NCBI GenBank assembly: GCA_036171675.1 | Contig: JAVHRO010000061.1 | Coordinates: 1-46,743 of the forward strand | From: Vicingus sp036171675 | GTDB lineage: Bacteria > Bacteroidota > Bacteroidia > Flavobacteriales_E > Vicingaceae | Direction: 5' to 3' | DNA length: 46,743 bases | In this document: positions 16,135 to 24,308 of the stretch, one piece after another | How positions within the stretch are numbered: the stretch's first letter is position 1 | Layout of the letters: every line of letters begins with the position of its first letter | The notes under the pieces: model-generated | Seen by the model: the letters and a program-made list of their open reading frames with translations, nothing else | Told to the model about the DNA's origin: nothing | Database searches by the model: none | Position numbers and translations under genes: made by a program

Positions 16135-18852
16135 TTATTTATGAATAATAACCTTTCTTTTTAACGTTCCATCCTCAGTTGTGATTTCGATAAAATAAAT
16201 TCCACTATTCAAATTTTTTGTGCTTAATTTATTAGAATTACCAATTATTAATACTTCACCAATTATATTTCTTAAAGAGATGTAGTCTACTCGTTTTGTT
16301 GACTTTACATAAATAAAATCTTTAGATGGATTGGGGTAAACTAATAAATCATGGTCATTCTGGAGTTCATCTATACCTATTACATTGTCGTATATGGTTT
16401 GCGCTGCATTGGCACTTGTTTGAATGTCAATTAAGCCTTCTCCAGCAATTATTGCAAAAGCAACCTCCACACTATCACCAGCGTTCAATGTTAAATTACC
16501 TGTTGAAACAACATGAGCAACGTCTTGTCCAGATGGTAAACCAGCACTTAATCTATTGGTTGAAAGCGAAGTATACTTTTCTGACTTGTTAAACCCATCA
16601 GTCAAGTCTATTCCTCCAACACCTCCCGAAATATTATCGATAGCATAATTAATAACTGTACCGGGTGATAACAATTTAACCGCAGCATAAAGTGAATCTG
16701 CTTCAATGGATTTAACGTATCCCATTCTTCTTGTTGCATCGAAATCAGCTTTGTTAATCATGGCATTTGAAATATCCCAGTCGGCAAAAATACCAGCGAA
16801 CAAGTTGGCGTAATTTGTGGTTCCTTCGTTTTTTAGCAAGTATTTAACGATAACAAATTTATCGTTAGGAGCGGTAGCAAATGCATACGATTTTTGTTTT
16901 ATAGAAATATTTAAAGGAGATGCCGCAAAGTTGTCGTTCATTTCACCAATTAAATCTTTACTCGAAACATAGGGTGGATGGTAAGTTACATTTTTAATCG
17001 AACCAAAATCATGCTCTGGAACACTTATGCCTCTTATGCAATCTGAAACCTGACTAGAATTATTGCCTATCATAAAACCTGCCTCATAAAGTAGTTGTTC
17101 ACCATTATAACTAAATCCTAAACCAACGGTATTATTATCGTCATTAAAACCAATTTTTCCTTTGCTCGTAATTGATGTTTTAACCTGATTTTCTTCAAGA
17201 TTTATATAGTCGGGATTTAGTGTTACATTAACATATTTATTGACAGCATAAACCCCATTTGAAATAACCATTTTAAATACAACCACCTCATTAAATGGAG
17301 CCCCATTTAATACCTCAACCAAAAATGGATCAGCACCATGAACGTAGCTTTCCATCGAAATTAAGCTGGGAATTGTTGTTGTTCCATCTAAAATTGAAAC
17401 ATAGGGAGAAGTTGAAGAAATGGTTACCGTTAATCCACTAATAGCGGCTAAATAATTGGTAAATGTTCCTGTAATGTGAAGTGTATCACCACCGACATAA
17501 ATATTATTATTATAATCATTAATATCTGTTGCGGTTAATTCGACAAATTGTGGTGCCACAGCAGATAAAGCGTTGTAAATATCAAGCCTTCCGTTGCCTA
17601 ATTTATCTAAATATGTTGGGTTTAATGGATATATATCGGCAGCTGTAGCTCTAAGCAATGCTGCAATTTGTTGATTGTTATAAGTTGGATGCATTGCTTT
17701 AACCAATGCCGCTGACCCTGAAACAATAGGTGCTGCCATAGAAGTACCTCCGTTACTTCCATAACTACCATTACCAATGGTGCTCCAAATGGTTTTCCCT
17801 GGTGAAGATATATCAACATAATAACCATAATTAGAAAAACTTGCTTTCAAATCTGCTTGTTCCGACGCTGCTACAGTTAATACACCATTGTATGCAGCTG
17901 GATAAAATAATATTTCGTTATCGTTATTTCCACAAGCACCAACCACCAAACAGCCTTTATTTATTATTGCATAATCAATTACATCTTTTTGAAATTGTCC
18001 AGGTGTGGTACTTCCCCATGAACAATTGATAATAAAACAACCATGATCAGCAGCATAAACTACACCTTGATATGCTTGGGTTAATATTCCAGCAGAATTA
18101 GCAATTTTGATAGGTAAAAATTTTGTGTTAAAACCAACGCTAGCTACTCCAATTCCATTATCAGTAACGGCAGCTACCAAACCAGTAACGTGAGTTCCAT
18201 GGTCGCTTGTTTCTTGTTGTGCATCATTATCGCCATTTCCAAGGTCCCAACCTACATAATTATCAATATAACCATCGCCATCATCATCAATACCATTAAT
18301 TGGATCATTATAATTCTTTTTTACATTAGCCATCAAATCGGGGTGTGAGTTATCCCAACCCATATCAGTAACGCCAACGGTAATATTCGTATCTCCTTTG
18401 GTTATATCCCAAGCGTTAAAAGCATTTATTTTTATTAAATGCCAAATTTTTGAAGTATCAGTAACAATTATTGGGTCGTTTGGAGTATAGGTTAATTCAG
18501 GAATTACGTATGGTTCAGCATATAAAAATATGCCTATTTTTTTTAATCTTTTTGCAACTTCTAACTCAGAAATATTTTTAGTGTAGGTAATTTCATAAAT
18601 CAACGACAAGTCAACCAAACCATCTCTTTTTTCTGGTTTATGATGAGGAAAAATTTTCTTCACTTGACTAACACCAAGAGCAGAAGAGATTACATTAAAG
18701 CTAGAATAATTTATTGCATTTTCATTGCAAAATGGGCTGAATTGACTTTTTACTTTTACAATAACCGTTTGAGGTAAAAACGAAGATGATTGTTGCGCCA
18801 AACAAGTTATTGGTATTAAAATCAACATAAACAAATAAAATTTTAGCTTCAT
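16135..18852 (-). CDS. Subtilisin-like S8 serine protease with T9SS sorting domain
   Basis: A 905-aa secreted protease, read from the ATG at 18852 so that it opens with a clean signal peptide (MKLKFYLFMLILIPITCLAQ). The ATG at 18861 is also possible. The upstream extension to 18933 crosses a perfect inverted repeat and is unlikely to be translated. A fervidolysin-like prodomain occupies about 28-130. The S8 domain (about 140-460) has Asp163 in VTDMGWDNSHPDL, the His in DHGTHVTGL, the oxyanion region VVGACGNND and Ser in NGGTSMAAPIVSGSAAL. A long beta-rich region follows, then the type A sorting domain (VYPNPSKDFIYVK, NSGIYFIEI, KRKVIIHK). It should be secreted to the surface or medium as a proprotein. 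Substrate is unknown; all catalytic residues are present. Confidence 0.9.
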   Translation of the reverse strand: MKLKFYLFMLILIPITCLAQQSSSFLPQTVIVKVKSQFSPFCNENAINYSSFNVISSALGVSQVKKIFPHHKPEKRDGLVDLSLIYEITYTKNISELEVAKRLKKIGIFLYAEPYVIPELTYTPNDPIIVTDTSKIWHLIKINAFNAWDITKGDTNITVGVTDMGWDNSHPDLMANVKKNYNDPINGIDDDGDGYIDNYVGWDLGNGDNDAQQETSDHGTHVTGLVAAVTDNGIGVASVGFNTKFLPIKIANSAGILTQAYQGVVYAADHGCFIINCSWGSTTPGQFQKDVIDYAIINKGCLVVGACGNNDNEILFYPAAYNGVLTVAASEQADLKASFSNYGYYVDISSPGKTIWSTIGNGSYGSNGGTSMAAPIVSGSAALVKAMHPTYNNQQIAALLRATAADIYPLNPTYLDKLGNGRLDIYNALSAVAPQFVELTATDINDYNNNIYVGGDTLHITGTFTNYLAAISGLTVTISSTSPYVSILDGTTTIPSLISMESYVHGADPFLVEVLNGAPFNEVVVFKMVISNGVYAVNKYVNVTLNPDYINLEENQVKTSITSKGKIGFNDDNNTVGLGFSYNGEQLLYEAGFMIGNNSSQVSDCIRGISVPEHDFGSIKNVTYHPPYVSSKDLIGEMNDNFAASPLNISIKQKSYAFATAPNDKFVIVKYLLKNEGTTNYANLFAGIFADWDISNAMINKADFDATRRMGYVKSIEADSLYAAVKLLSPGTVINYAIDNISGGVGGIDLTDGFNKSEKYTSLSTNRLSAGLPSGQDVAHVVSTGNLTLNAGDSVEVAFAIIAGEGLIDIQTSANAAQTIYDNVIGIDELQNDHDLLVYPNPSKDFIYVKSTKRVDYISLRNIIGEVLIIGNSNKLSTKNLNSGIYFIEITTEDGTLKRKVIIHK

Positions 18853-18883
18853 AACATTCATTTTAAACGAAGTTAAGCATAAA

Positions 18884-18906
18884 CATAAACAAAATTCTTG
18901 TTTATG
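18884..18906. repeat. Perfect inverted repeat upstream of the S8 protease
   Basis: CATAAACAA and TTGTTTATG form 9-bp arms around AATTC. On the minus strand it lies about 32 nt before the ATG at 18852 (23 nt before 18861), within the 5' leader or promoter region. It could be an operator or a leader hairpin. It lacks a T-run, so it is not a good terminator. Confidence 0.55.
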
Positions 18907-18970
18907 AACTTTGACTTTAACAACTTTATTCAAAATATCATGGTTAATTTAGTGCCATAATTTTTTAACT

Positions 18971-19756
18971 ATGAGAACTAAACAAGATATTGTAAAAAAC
19001 TGGCTTCCTAGATATACTGGCACACCAATTGAAAACTTTGGTCAATACATATTATTAACCAACTTTAACAACTATGTTGAGCTTTTTGCTGAAATACAAA
19101 ATGTAGAAATTCATGGAAAAGATAAGGCTATGCCAAATGCTACATGTGATGGTATAACTATAATAAACTTTAGCATGGGAAGTGCAAATGCAGCTACCAT
19201 TATGGATTTATTGAGTGCAGTTTCTCCGAAAGCGTGTTTATTTTTAGGAAAATGTGGTGGCTTAAAAAAGAAAAATAAAATTGGCGATTTTATTTTACCA
19301 ATAGCAGCTATTCGTGGAGAAGGAACATCTGACGATTATTTTCCAAAAGAAGTCCCTGCTTTACCTGCATTTACACTTCAGCGAGCAGTTTCTACAACCA
19401 TTAGGGAGTTTTCACTAGACTATTGGACTGGAACAGTTTATACCACCAACAGAAGGGTTTGGGAACACGATAACGAATTTAAAAAATATCTTCGTAAAGT
19501 TAGAGCTATGGCAGTAGACATGGAAACTGCAACGTTGTTTGTAACAGGTTTTGCAAATAAAATTCCAACAGGTGCTTTATTATTGGTATCGGATCAGCCA
19601 ATGGTTCCAGATGGAGTAAAAACTGAAAAAAGTGATCAGATTGTAACCACCAATTTCGTTAGAAAACATATTGAAATTGGCATTCAATCGCTAAAAGAAA
19701 TTAAAGACCATGGAACAAGTGTTAAACATTTAAGATTCTCATTATCTGAAGATTAA
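18971..19756 (+). CDS. amn: AMP nucleosidase
   Basis: A 261-aa enzyme of the PNP/UDP phosphorylase superfamily that hydrolyses AMP to adenine and ribose-5-phosphate. The family signatures are all visible: GITIINFSMGSANAATIMDLLSAV, KACLFLGKCGGLKKKNKIGDF, FPKEVPALPAF, TTNRRVWEHD and the AVDMETATLF motif that contacts the ribose. It corresponds to the catalytic domain of the longer (about 480-aa) E. coli Amn; the short, single-domain form is normal for Bacteroidota. Its stop codon overlaps the ATG of holA by one base, so the two are translationally coupled. Divergent from the protease gene. Confidence 0.9.
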   Translation: MRTKQDIVKNWLPRYTGTPIENFGQYILLTNFNNYVELFAEIQNVEIHGKDKAMPNATCDGITIINFSMGSANAATIMDLLSAVSPKACLFLGKCGGLKKKNKIGDFILPIAAIRGEGTSDDYFPKEVPALPAFTLQRAVSTTIREFSLDYWTGTVYTTNRRVWEHDNEFKKYLRKVRAMAVDMETATLFVTGFANKIPTGALLLVSDQPMVPDGVKTEKSDQIVTTNFVRKHIEIGIQSLKEIKDHGTSVKHLRFSLSED

Positions 19757-20757
19757 TGGCTCATCAAACCATACTGAAAGACTTAAAAAATAAAGTTTAC
19801 CACCCAATTTATTTCTTGTGTGGTGAAGAGCCTTATTACATTGACTTGATTTCTAACTATATAGAAAATAATATTCTGGATGTAAACGAAAAAGAATTTA
19901 ATCAAACCATACTCTACGGAAAAGATGTAGACATGCTTACTGTTATTAGCGAAGCTAAACGATATCCGATGATGGCTAACCACAATGTGATAATCGTAAA
20001 AGAAGCTCAACACTTGGAAAAACAATTGGATTTATTAGAGCCATACCTGAATCAACCCCTACCCTCAACAATTTTAGTCTTTTGCTATAAATACAAACCG
20101 CTCGACGGAAGAAAATCGGTGTCAAAAAAAATTAAGTCAAGTTCGATATTTATCGAATTTAAAAAACTTTATGACGATAAAATTCCTAATTGGATTACCA
20201 TCTACTTAAAAGATAGAGATTATTCAATTACTCCAAACGCTTGTATTTTATTAGCTAATTCATTAGGTACTAATTTGAGTAAAGTTGTAAATGAACTTGA
20301 TAAGTTAATCATAAATGTGCCTTCAGGGACAACCATAACTCCAGAACATGTAGAAGAAAATGTTGGGATAAGTAAAGATTACAACAACTTTGAGTTGACT
20401 AAGGCGATTAGTTCGTTGGATGTATTAAAGGCAAATAAAATAGTTAATTATTTTGGGAAAAATGAAAAAGAACACCCTATTCAAATGGTGATTTCCGTTC
20501 TTTTTGGATTTTTTAGTAATGTTTTAATCTACCACTATACGGTCGATAAATCAAGAAATAATATTGCAGTACAACTTAAAATAAATCCATTTTTTGTCTC
20601 GGAATACACCACCGCAGCAAAAAATTATTCTATAAAAAAATCGGTAAAAGTTATTGAATATTTACGCGATTATGATTTAAAATCGAAAGGAGTAAATAAC
20701 GCTACATCCAATAGTGGCGAACTCATGAAAGAACTCATTTTTAAAATAATGCACTAA
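19756..20757 (+). CDS. holA: DNA polymerase III subunit delta
   Basis: A 333-aa clamp-loader subunit that opens the sliding clamp for loading onto primed DNA. Visible family features are the N-terminal PIYFLCGEEPYYIDLISNYI, the Rossmann-like segment MANHNVIIVKEAQ, the collar-region helix NPFFVSEYTTAAKNYS and the DLKSKGV segment near the end. AAA+ fold without Walker A, as expected for delta. Its first base overlaps the stop codon of amn (TAATG). Housekeeping gene; no anomalies. Confidence 0.88.
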   Translation: MAHQTILKDLKNKVYHPIYFLCGEEPYYIDLISNYIENNILDVNEKEFNQTILYGKDVDMLTVISEAKRYPMMANHNVIIVKEAQHLEKQLDLLEPYLNQPLPSTILVFCYKYKPLDGRKSVSKKIKSSSIFIEFKKLYDDKIPNWITIYLKDRDYSITPNACILLANSLGTNLSKVVNELDKLIINVPSGTTITPEHVEENVGISKDYNNFELTKAISSLDVLKANKIVNYFGKNEKEHPIQMVISVLFGFFSNVLIYHYTVDKSRNNIAVQLKINPFFVSEYTTAAKNYSIKKSVKVIEYLRDYDLKSKGVNNATSNSGELMKELIFKIMH

Positions 20758-20778
20758 AATATTAGACCGAATAAACCC

Positions 20779-22191
20779 TTATTTACGCTTAAATTCTTTA
20801 TGTGTTTTTTCTAGGATTTTAAATGCAGCTTCTGTAGTAGAAGCTTCAGCATACGTTCTTAATACGGGTTCTGTACCAGAAGGGCGAATCATCACCCATT
20901 CATCATTGTCAAAGAAATACTTATAACCATCAATATTTTCAACTTTTCGAACTTCCAAATCATCAAATTTTTTGTAAGAGTTTGACGCACAATTTTTCAT
21001 GATTTGTTGTTTTTCAACTTCAGTTAAATGCATATCAATTCGTTCAAATTTAAACGCTCCAACAATTTTATACACATCGTCAATAAGTTGCTCAAGCGAT
21101 TTACCTGATTTTACCATGTATTCGCAAATTATCAACCCCATCCAAATCCCATCGCGTTCAGGAATATGACCTTTTACTGCAATACCTCCAGACTCTTCAC
21201 CACCTAACAATACATCATCTTTAATAATAATACCTGCAATATTTTTAAATCCTATTTGAACCACTTGGTAATCAAGCCCAAAATAGTCGCACATTTTTTT
21301 AACCTTTGGAGTTACCGAAAATGCGTTAACCACTTTACCATTATATTTTTTTTCTTCAACCAAATATTTAATCAACAATAAAATAATGTGGTGAGAATCA
21401 ACAAATTCTCCTTTGCTATCATATAAACCAATTCTATCTGCATCACCATCTACAGCTAATCCACAATCAATTTGACCGTCAGAAAGTTTAATCATTTCTG
21501 AAAATTCTATTAAATTCCGATGTATTGGTTCTGGTGATATTCCTTCAAAACCTGGATTATAATCGCAATGTAAAAAATCAATATCAGGCATTAACCTACG
21601 CATTACATTTTGTCCTGCACCATACATGGCATCAAAAGCAAAATTCAAGGTAGATTTTCTAAGCGCATCCATATCAAAATTAGCTTCCACATGATTAACA
21701 TACATCGTTTCCAAATCAATGTATTCGATTAATCCTTTCTCCACTAATTTCTTAACGTCAAGTATTTCTAAGTTAATGGTATTCGATTCTGGAATTAAAT
21801 CTTCAACTTCTTGAATCCCTTTTGGTAAAAGTGGTCCACCAAAACTTCCTTTTAATTTAAAACCGTTATATGATGGTGGGTTATGTGATGCTGTAATTAC
21901 AACTCCCAACGACGCTTTTTGTTTTAAAGTTCCTAAACTAATCATTGGAGTTGAAACAAAACCTTTGGCTAAAAAAACCTTAATTCCTGCATTAGCCAAC
22001 ACTTTAGCGGTAGTTTCTGCAAAAAGTTCACCTGCAAATCTACAATCGTGACCAATGACTACTGAAGGTTTTTTAAAGTTGTGTTTTAACCAAGTAGCCG
22101 TACCTATTGCCACTCTTGCTACATTATCTACTGTATAATCTTCAGCAATTATTGCTCTCCAACCGTCAGTTCCAAATTTAATTTTAGCCAT
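20779..22191 (-). CDS. Phosphoglucomutase/phosphomannomutase family enzyme
   Basis: A 470-aa alpha-D-phosphohexomutase that interconverts 6-phospho and 1-phospho sugars. All four domains show their signatures: the catalytic phosphoserine loop TASHNPPSYNG, the metal loop DGDADRIGL, the sugar-binding GEESGG loop and the phosphate-binding RPSGTEPVLRTYAEA. The N-terminus KFGTDGWRAIIAEDYT matches the group of Bacteroidota enzymes near PgcA/PMM-PGM. Substrate (glucose, mannose or glucosamine phosphate) cannot be decided from the motifs; GEESGG is shared by glucose- and mannose-type enzymes. It is convergent with holA (21-nt gap). Confidence 0.88.
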   Translation of the reverse strand: MAKIKFGTDGWRAIIAEDYTVDNVARVAIGTATWLKHNFKKPSVVIGHDCRFAGELFAETTAKVLANAGIKVFLAKGFVSTPMISLGTLKQKASLGVVITASHNPPSYNGFKLKGSFGGPLLPKGIQEVEDLIPESNTINLEILDVKKLVEKGLIEYIDLETMYVNHVEANFDMDALRKSTLNFAFDAMYGAGQNVMRRLMPDIDFLHCDYNPGFEGISPEPIHRNLIEFSEMIKLSDGQIDCGLAVDGDADRIGLYDSKGEFVDSHHIILLLIKYLVEEKKYNGKVVNAFSVTPKVKKMCDYFGLDYQVVQIGFKNIAGIIIKDDVLLGGEESGGIAVKGHIPERDGIWMGLIICEYMVKSGKSLEQLIDDVYKIVGAFKFERIDMHLTEVEKQQIMKNCASNSYKKFDDLEVRKVENIDGYKYFFDNDEWVMIRPSGTEPVLRTYAEASTTEAAFKILEKTHKEFKRK

Positions 22192-22276
22192 TTTGTTATT
22201 TTTTACTTTATTTTACAAGATTAAAGTTTTTTTTATAAATATGATTAATCCTTTATCTTATAATGTTATTAAAAAC

Positions 22277-22284
22277 TACATTTG
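22277..22284 (+). promoter_or_regulatory. -7-like element without an evident normal gene
   Basis: TACATTTG matches TAnnTTTG exactly. It lies 25 nt upstream of an ATG that begins a 26-codon open frame (22310-22390), and 200 nt before the DinB gene. It could drive either; no TTG at the -33 distance was found. Confidence 0.3.
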
Positions 22285-22309
22285 ATGTAATTCAATTCAA
22301 CTTCAATTT

Positions 22310-22390
22310 ATGAAAACAACAATTTTCTTATTAATTTCAACACGTATTATATCGTCTCTATTTACACTAATAAATCCATCAATGAATTGA
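22310..22390 (+). CDS. Possible 26-aa signal-like peptide (doubtful)
   Basis: A 26-codon frame beginning MKTTIFLLISTRIISSLFTL, which resembles a hydrophobic signal or leader, then a stop. It follows the -7-like element at 22277-22284 and precedes the hairpin at 22426-22447. It may be a leader peptide, the remnant of a decayed exported-protein gene, or chance. The 295-nt gap between the phosphohexomutase and DinB genes holds nothing else I can name. Confidence 0.18.
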   Translation: MKTTIFLLISTRIISSLFTLINPSMN

Positions 22391-22425
22391 ATGCAGGGGT
22401 TCAATTAGCAAAAATTGTATTTTCG

Positions 22426-22447
22426 TTTTCGGTTAAGTAACCGAAAA
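22426..22447. repeat. Perfect inverted repeat upstream of the DinB gene
   Basis: TTTTCGGTT and AACCGAAAA form a 9-bp stem around AAGT, 40 nt before the start codon of the DinB gene. No T-run follows, so a terminator is unlikely; an operator or 5' leader hairpin fits better. Confidence 0.5.
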
Positions 22448-22486
22448 ATACCAATAAATTTTATAAATAATTTAAACTAAAACCAT

Positions 22487-23053
22487 ATGACAGCAATAAA
22501 AAAGGGTGTAACAGCTACTCCAATAGAAAAAAAAGTACAACATAAATTAGTAAAAAAGCCAATTGTAGCTTCATACTTTAATCAATATATTAATTTGGTT
22601 AAAGACGAAAATGTGATAAATGCATTGAAAACATCGTTTAAAGAAATGAAACATCTTATCTCTTTTTTAAGTGAAGAACAAGGCAACATCGCTTACGCTA
22701 AAAATAAATGGACAGTTAAGGAATTGCTAATTCATATAATGGACACAGAACGTATATTTTGTGAAAGAGCATTACGCTTTGCTCGTAAAGACCAAACTGT
22801 TTTACCAGGTTTCGACCATGAATTGTTTGTATTAAACTCAACTGCAAATAAACGAACCCTAAAAGATATTTTAAAAGAATACAAAACCATTAGAAAATCA
22901 ACCATTTCATTGTTCAAAAACTTTACACCAGAAATGCTTGAACAAGCTGGTATAGCTAATGGAAGTCAATTAAATGTTAGTGCAATTGGCTTTATTATTG
23001 CTGGACATCAACTTCATCATACCAATATTTTGAAAGAGAAATATCTTAAATAA
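22487..23053 (+). CDS. DinB-family four-helix protein
   Basis: A 188-aa protein of the DinB/YfiT superfamily. The metal-site histidines expected for this fold are visible: the one in KWTVKELLIHIMDTERIF and the pair region GHQLHHTNILKEKYL near the C-terminus; RALRFARKDQTVLPGFDH is a conserved stretch of the Bacteroidota subgroup. Members are metal-dependent and some act as thiol transferases, but the function of this subgroup is not known. The stop codon overlaps the start of the CDF transporter gene (TAATG), so the two are co-translated. Confidence 0.82.
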   Translation: MTAIKKGVTATPIEKKVQHKLVKKPIVASYFNQYINLVKDENVINALKTSFKEMKHLISFLSEEQGNIAYAKNKWTVKELLIHIMDTERIFCERALRFARKDQTVLPGFDHELFVLNSTANKRTLKDILKEYKTIRKSTISLFKNFTPEMLEQAGIANGSQLNVSAIGFIIAGHQLHHTNILKEKYLK

Positions 23054-24036
23054 TGAACGCACAAAAAGAAAATTTCCAATTCCAAAAAATTGTCGCCGTA
23101 GTTGGTGTAGTGCTTTTTATTGTAAAATTAACCGCATGGTATTTAACCAATTCGGTAGCTATACTAACCGATGCTTTAGAAGGAATTGTAAATGTAATTA
23201 GTGCCTTTATTGGACTTTACAGCTTGTATTTATCATCGTTACCTAGAGATAAAAACCATCCTTATGGTCATGGTAAGGTTGAATTTATTTCTGCAGCTTT
23301 AGAAGGTACTATGATTGCTTTTGCTGGAATTTGGATAATTTTTGAGTCGGTAAATCACCTCATTAATCCACAAAAAATTAACGAATTAGATTTAGGTATA
23401 GTTTTAATTTTTATCGCTGCATTGGTAAATTATATTGTAGGCTATTTTGCAATAAAAAAAGGAAAAAAAAACAACTCCTTAGCATTAGTTGCTTCTGGTA
23501 AACATCTTATTTCAGACACCTTTACTAGTGCTGGAGTAATAGTTGGATTATTAATTTTGTTTCTTACAAAACTATTATGGATTGATAGCGTTGTAGCCTT
23601 AATTTTTGGCTCCGTAATCATTGTAACTGGTGTTCAAATTATTAGAAAATCAATTTCTGGAATTATGGATGAAGCAGACGAAGATTTATTAAAAAAATTA
23701 GTAGAATGTTTAAATAAAAATAGAATAGATAATTGGATTGACTTACACAATTTGAGGATAATAAAATATGGGAGTATTTTACACATCGATTGCCACATCA
23801 CGCTTCCATGGTATTTTACCGTAAAAGAAGCCCATAAAGAAATCGATTTAATTGAAAAAATAGTGAAAAACGAATTTGGTGAAAGTGTTGAATTTTTCAT
23901 GCATAGTGATGATTGTCAACCTATTTCATGCCAAATTTGTGAGAAACCTACGTGCGAAAAACGGCTAAATCGGTTTGAAAAGAAAGTGATTTGGACTATC
24001 GAAAATATTAGGAAAGACGAAAAACACAGTATATAA
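23053..24036 (+). CDS. Cation diffusion facilitator (CDF) family metal transporter
   Basis: A 327-aa inner-membrane exporter with about six helices (roughly 12-30, 40-62, 80-105, 115-135, 155-178, 180-200) and a C-terminal cytoplasmic domain. TM2 carries LTDALEGIVN, the conserved loop DKNHPYGHGKVEF follows, and TM5 carries HLISDTFTSAGV, giving the HxxxD metal pair. In TM2 the first member of the usual site is Thr-Asp (TDALE), so the metal set is not plainly the H/D form of Zn transporters. An unusual Cys-rich tail follows the C-terminal domain (HSDDCQPISCQICEKPTC, about 290-307), a possible metal sensor. Probably exports Zn, Fe or Mn; coupled to the DinB gene. Confidence 0.87.
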   Translation: MNAQKENFQFQKIVAVVGVVLFIVKLTAWYLTNSVAILTDALEGIVNVISAFIGLYSLYLSSLPRDKNHPYGHGKVEFISAALEGTMIAFAGIWIIFESVNHLINPQKINELDLGIVLIFIAALVNYIVGYFAIKKGKKNNSLALVASGKHLISDTFTSAGVIVGLLILFLTKLLWIDSVVALIFGSVIIVTGVQIIRKSISGIMDEADEDLLKKLVECLNKNRIDNWIDLHNLRIIKYGSILHIDCHITLPWYFTVKEAHKEIDLIEKIVKNEFGESVEFFMHSDDCQPISCQICEKPTCEKRLNRFEKKVIWTIENIRKDEKHSI

Positions 24037-24039
24037 AAA

Positions 24040-24075
24040 CAACTCCCAACCAAACATTGAGAGTTATTTTTATAC
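24040..24075. terminator. Possible weak terminator between convergent genes
   Basis: ACAACTC and GAGAGTT can pair with one bulge around a 13-nt loop, followed on the plus strand by ATTTTTAT. It sits between the CDF gene and the convergent small membrane-protein gene. The stem is short. Confidence 0.35.
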
Positions 24076-24085
24076 ATTATTATTT

Positions 24086-24280
24086 TTAATGATGATGATT
24101 AGTTTCTTCAGAAGCTTTATTATACAATAAAATAGCTACTACAGCACCGATAATAGCAACGGTCATTGAAAGCACCTGTAAAAGTCTTGTGTCTTTTGAA
24201 AAAGTGATGTATGCTGCTTGAAATGGCAGCAAAATTATTACAGCAATTATGGCTATGGCAATTAGTTTTTTCTTATTCAT
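24086..24280 (-). CDS. Small membrane protein of unknown function (64 aa)
   Basis: A 64-aa protein with two hydrophobic helices (about 5-25 and 34-53), a short KD-R loop (SKDTRLLQ) and a polar tail ending NHHH. It lies 28 nt after the 4-hydroxyphenylpyruvate dioxygenase gene on the same strand and may be transcribed with it. The terminal three His could bind metal. I recognise no family. Confidence 0.6.
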   Translation of the reverse strand: MNKKKLIAIAIIAVIILLPFQAAYITFSKDTRLLQVLSMTVAIIGAVVAILLYNKASEETNHHH

Positions 24281-24308
24281 AAAAGTTAATTTTTAAAATT
24301 ATTGTTAG

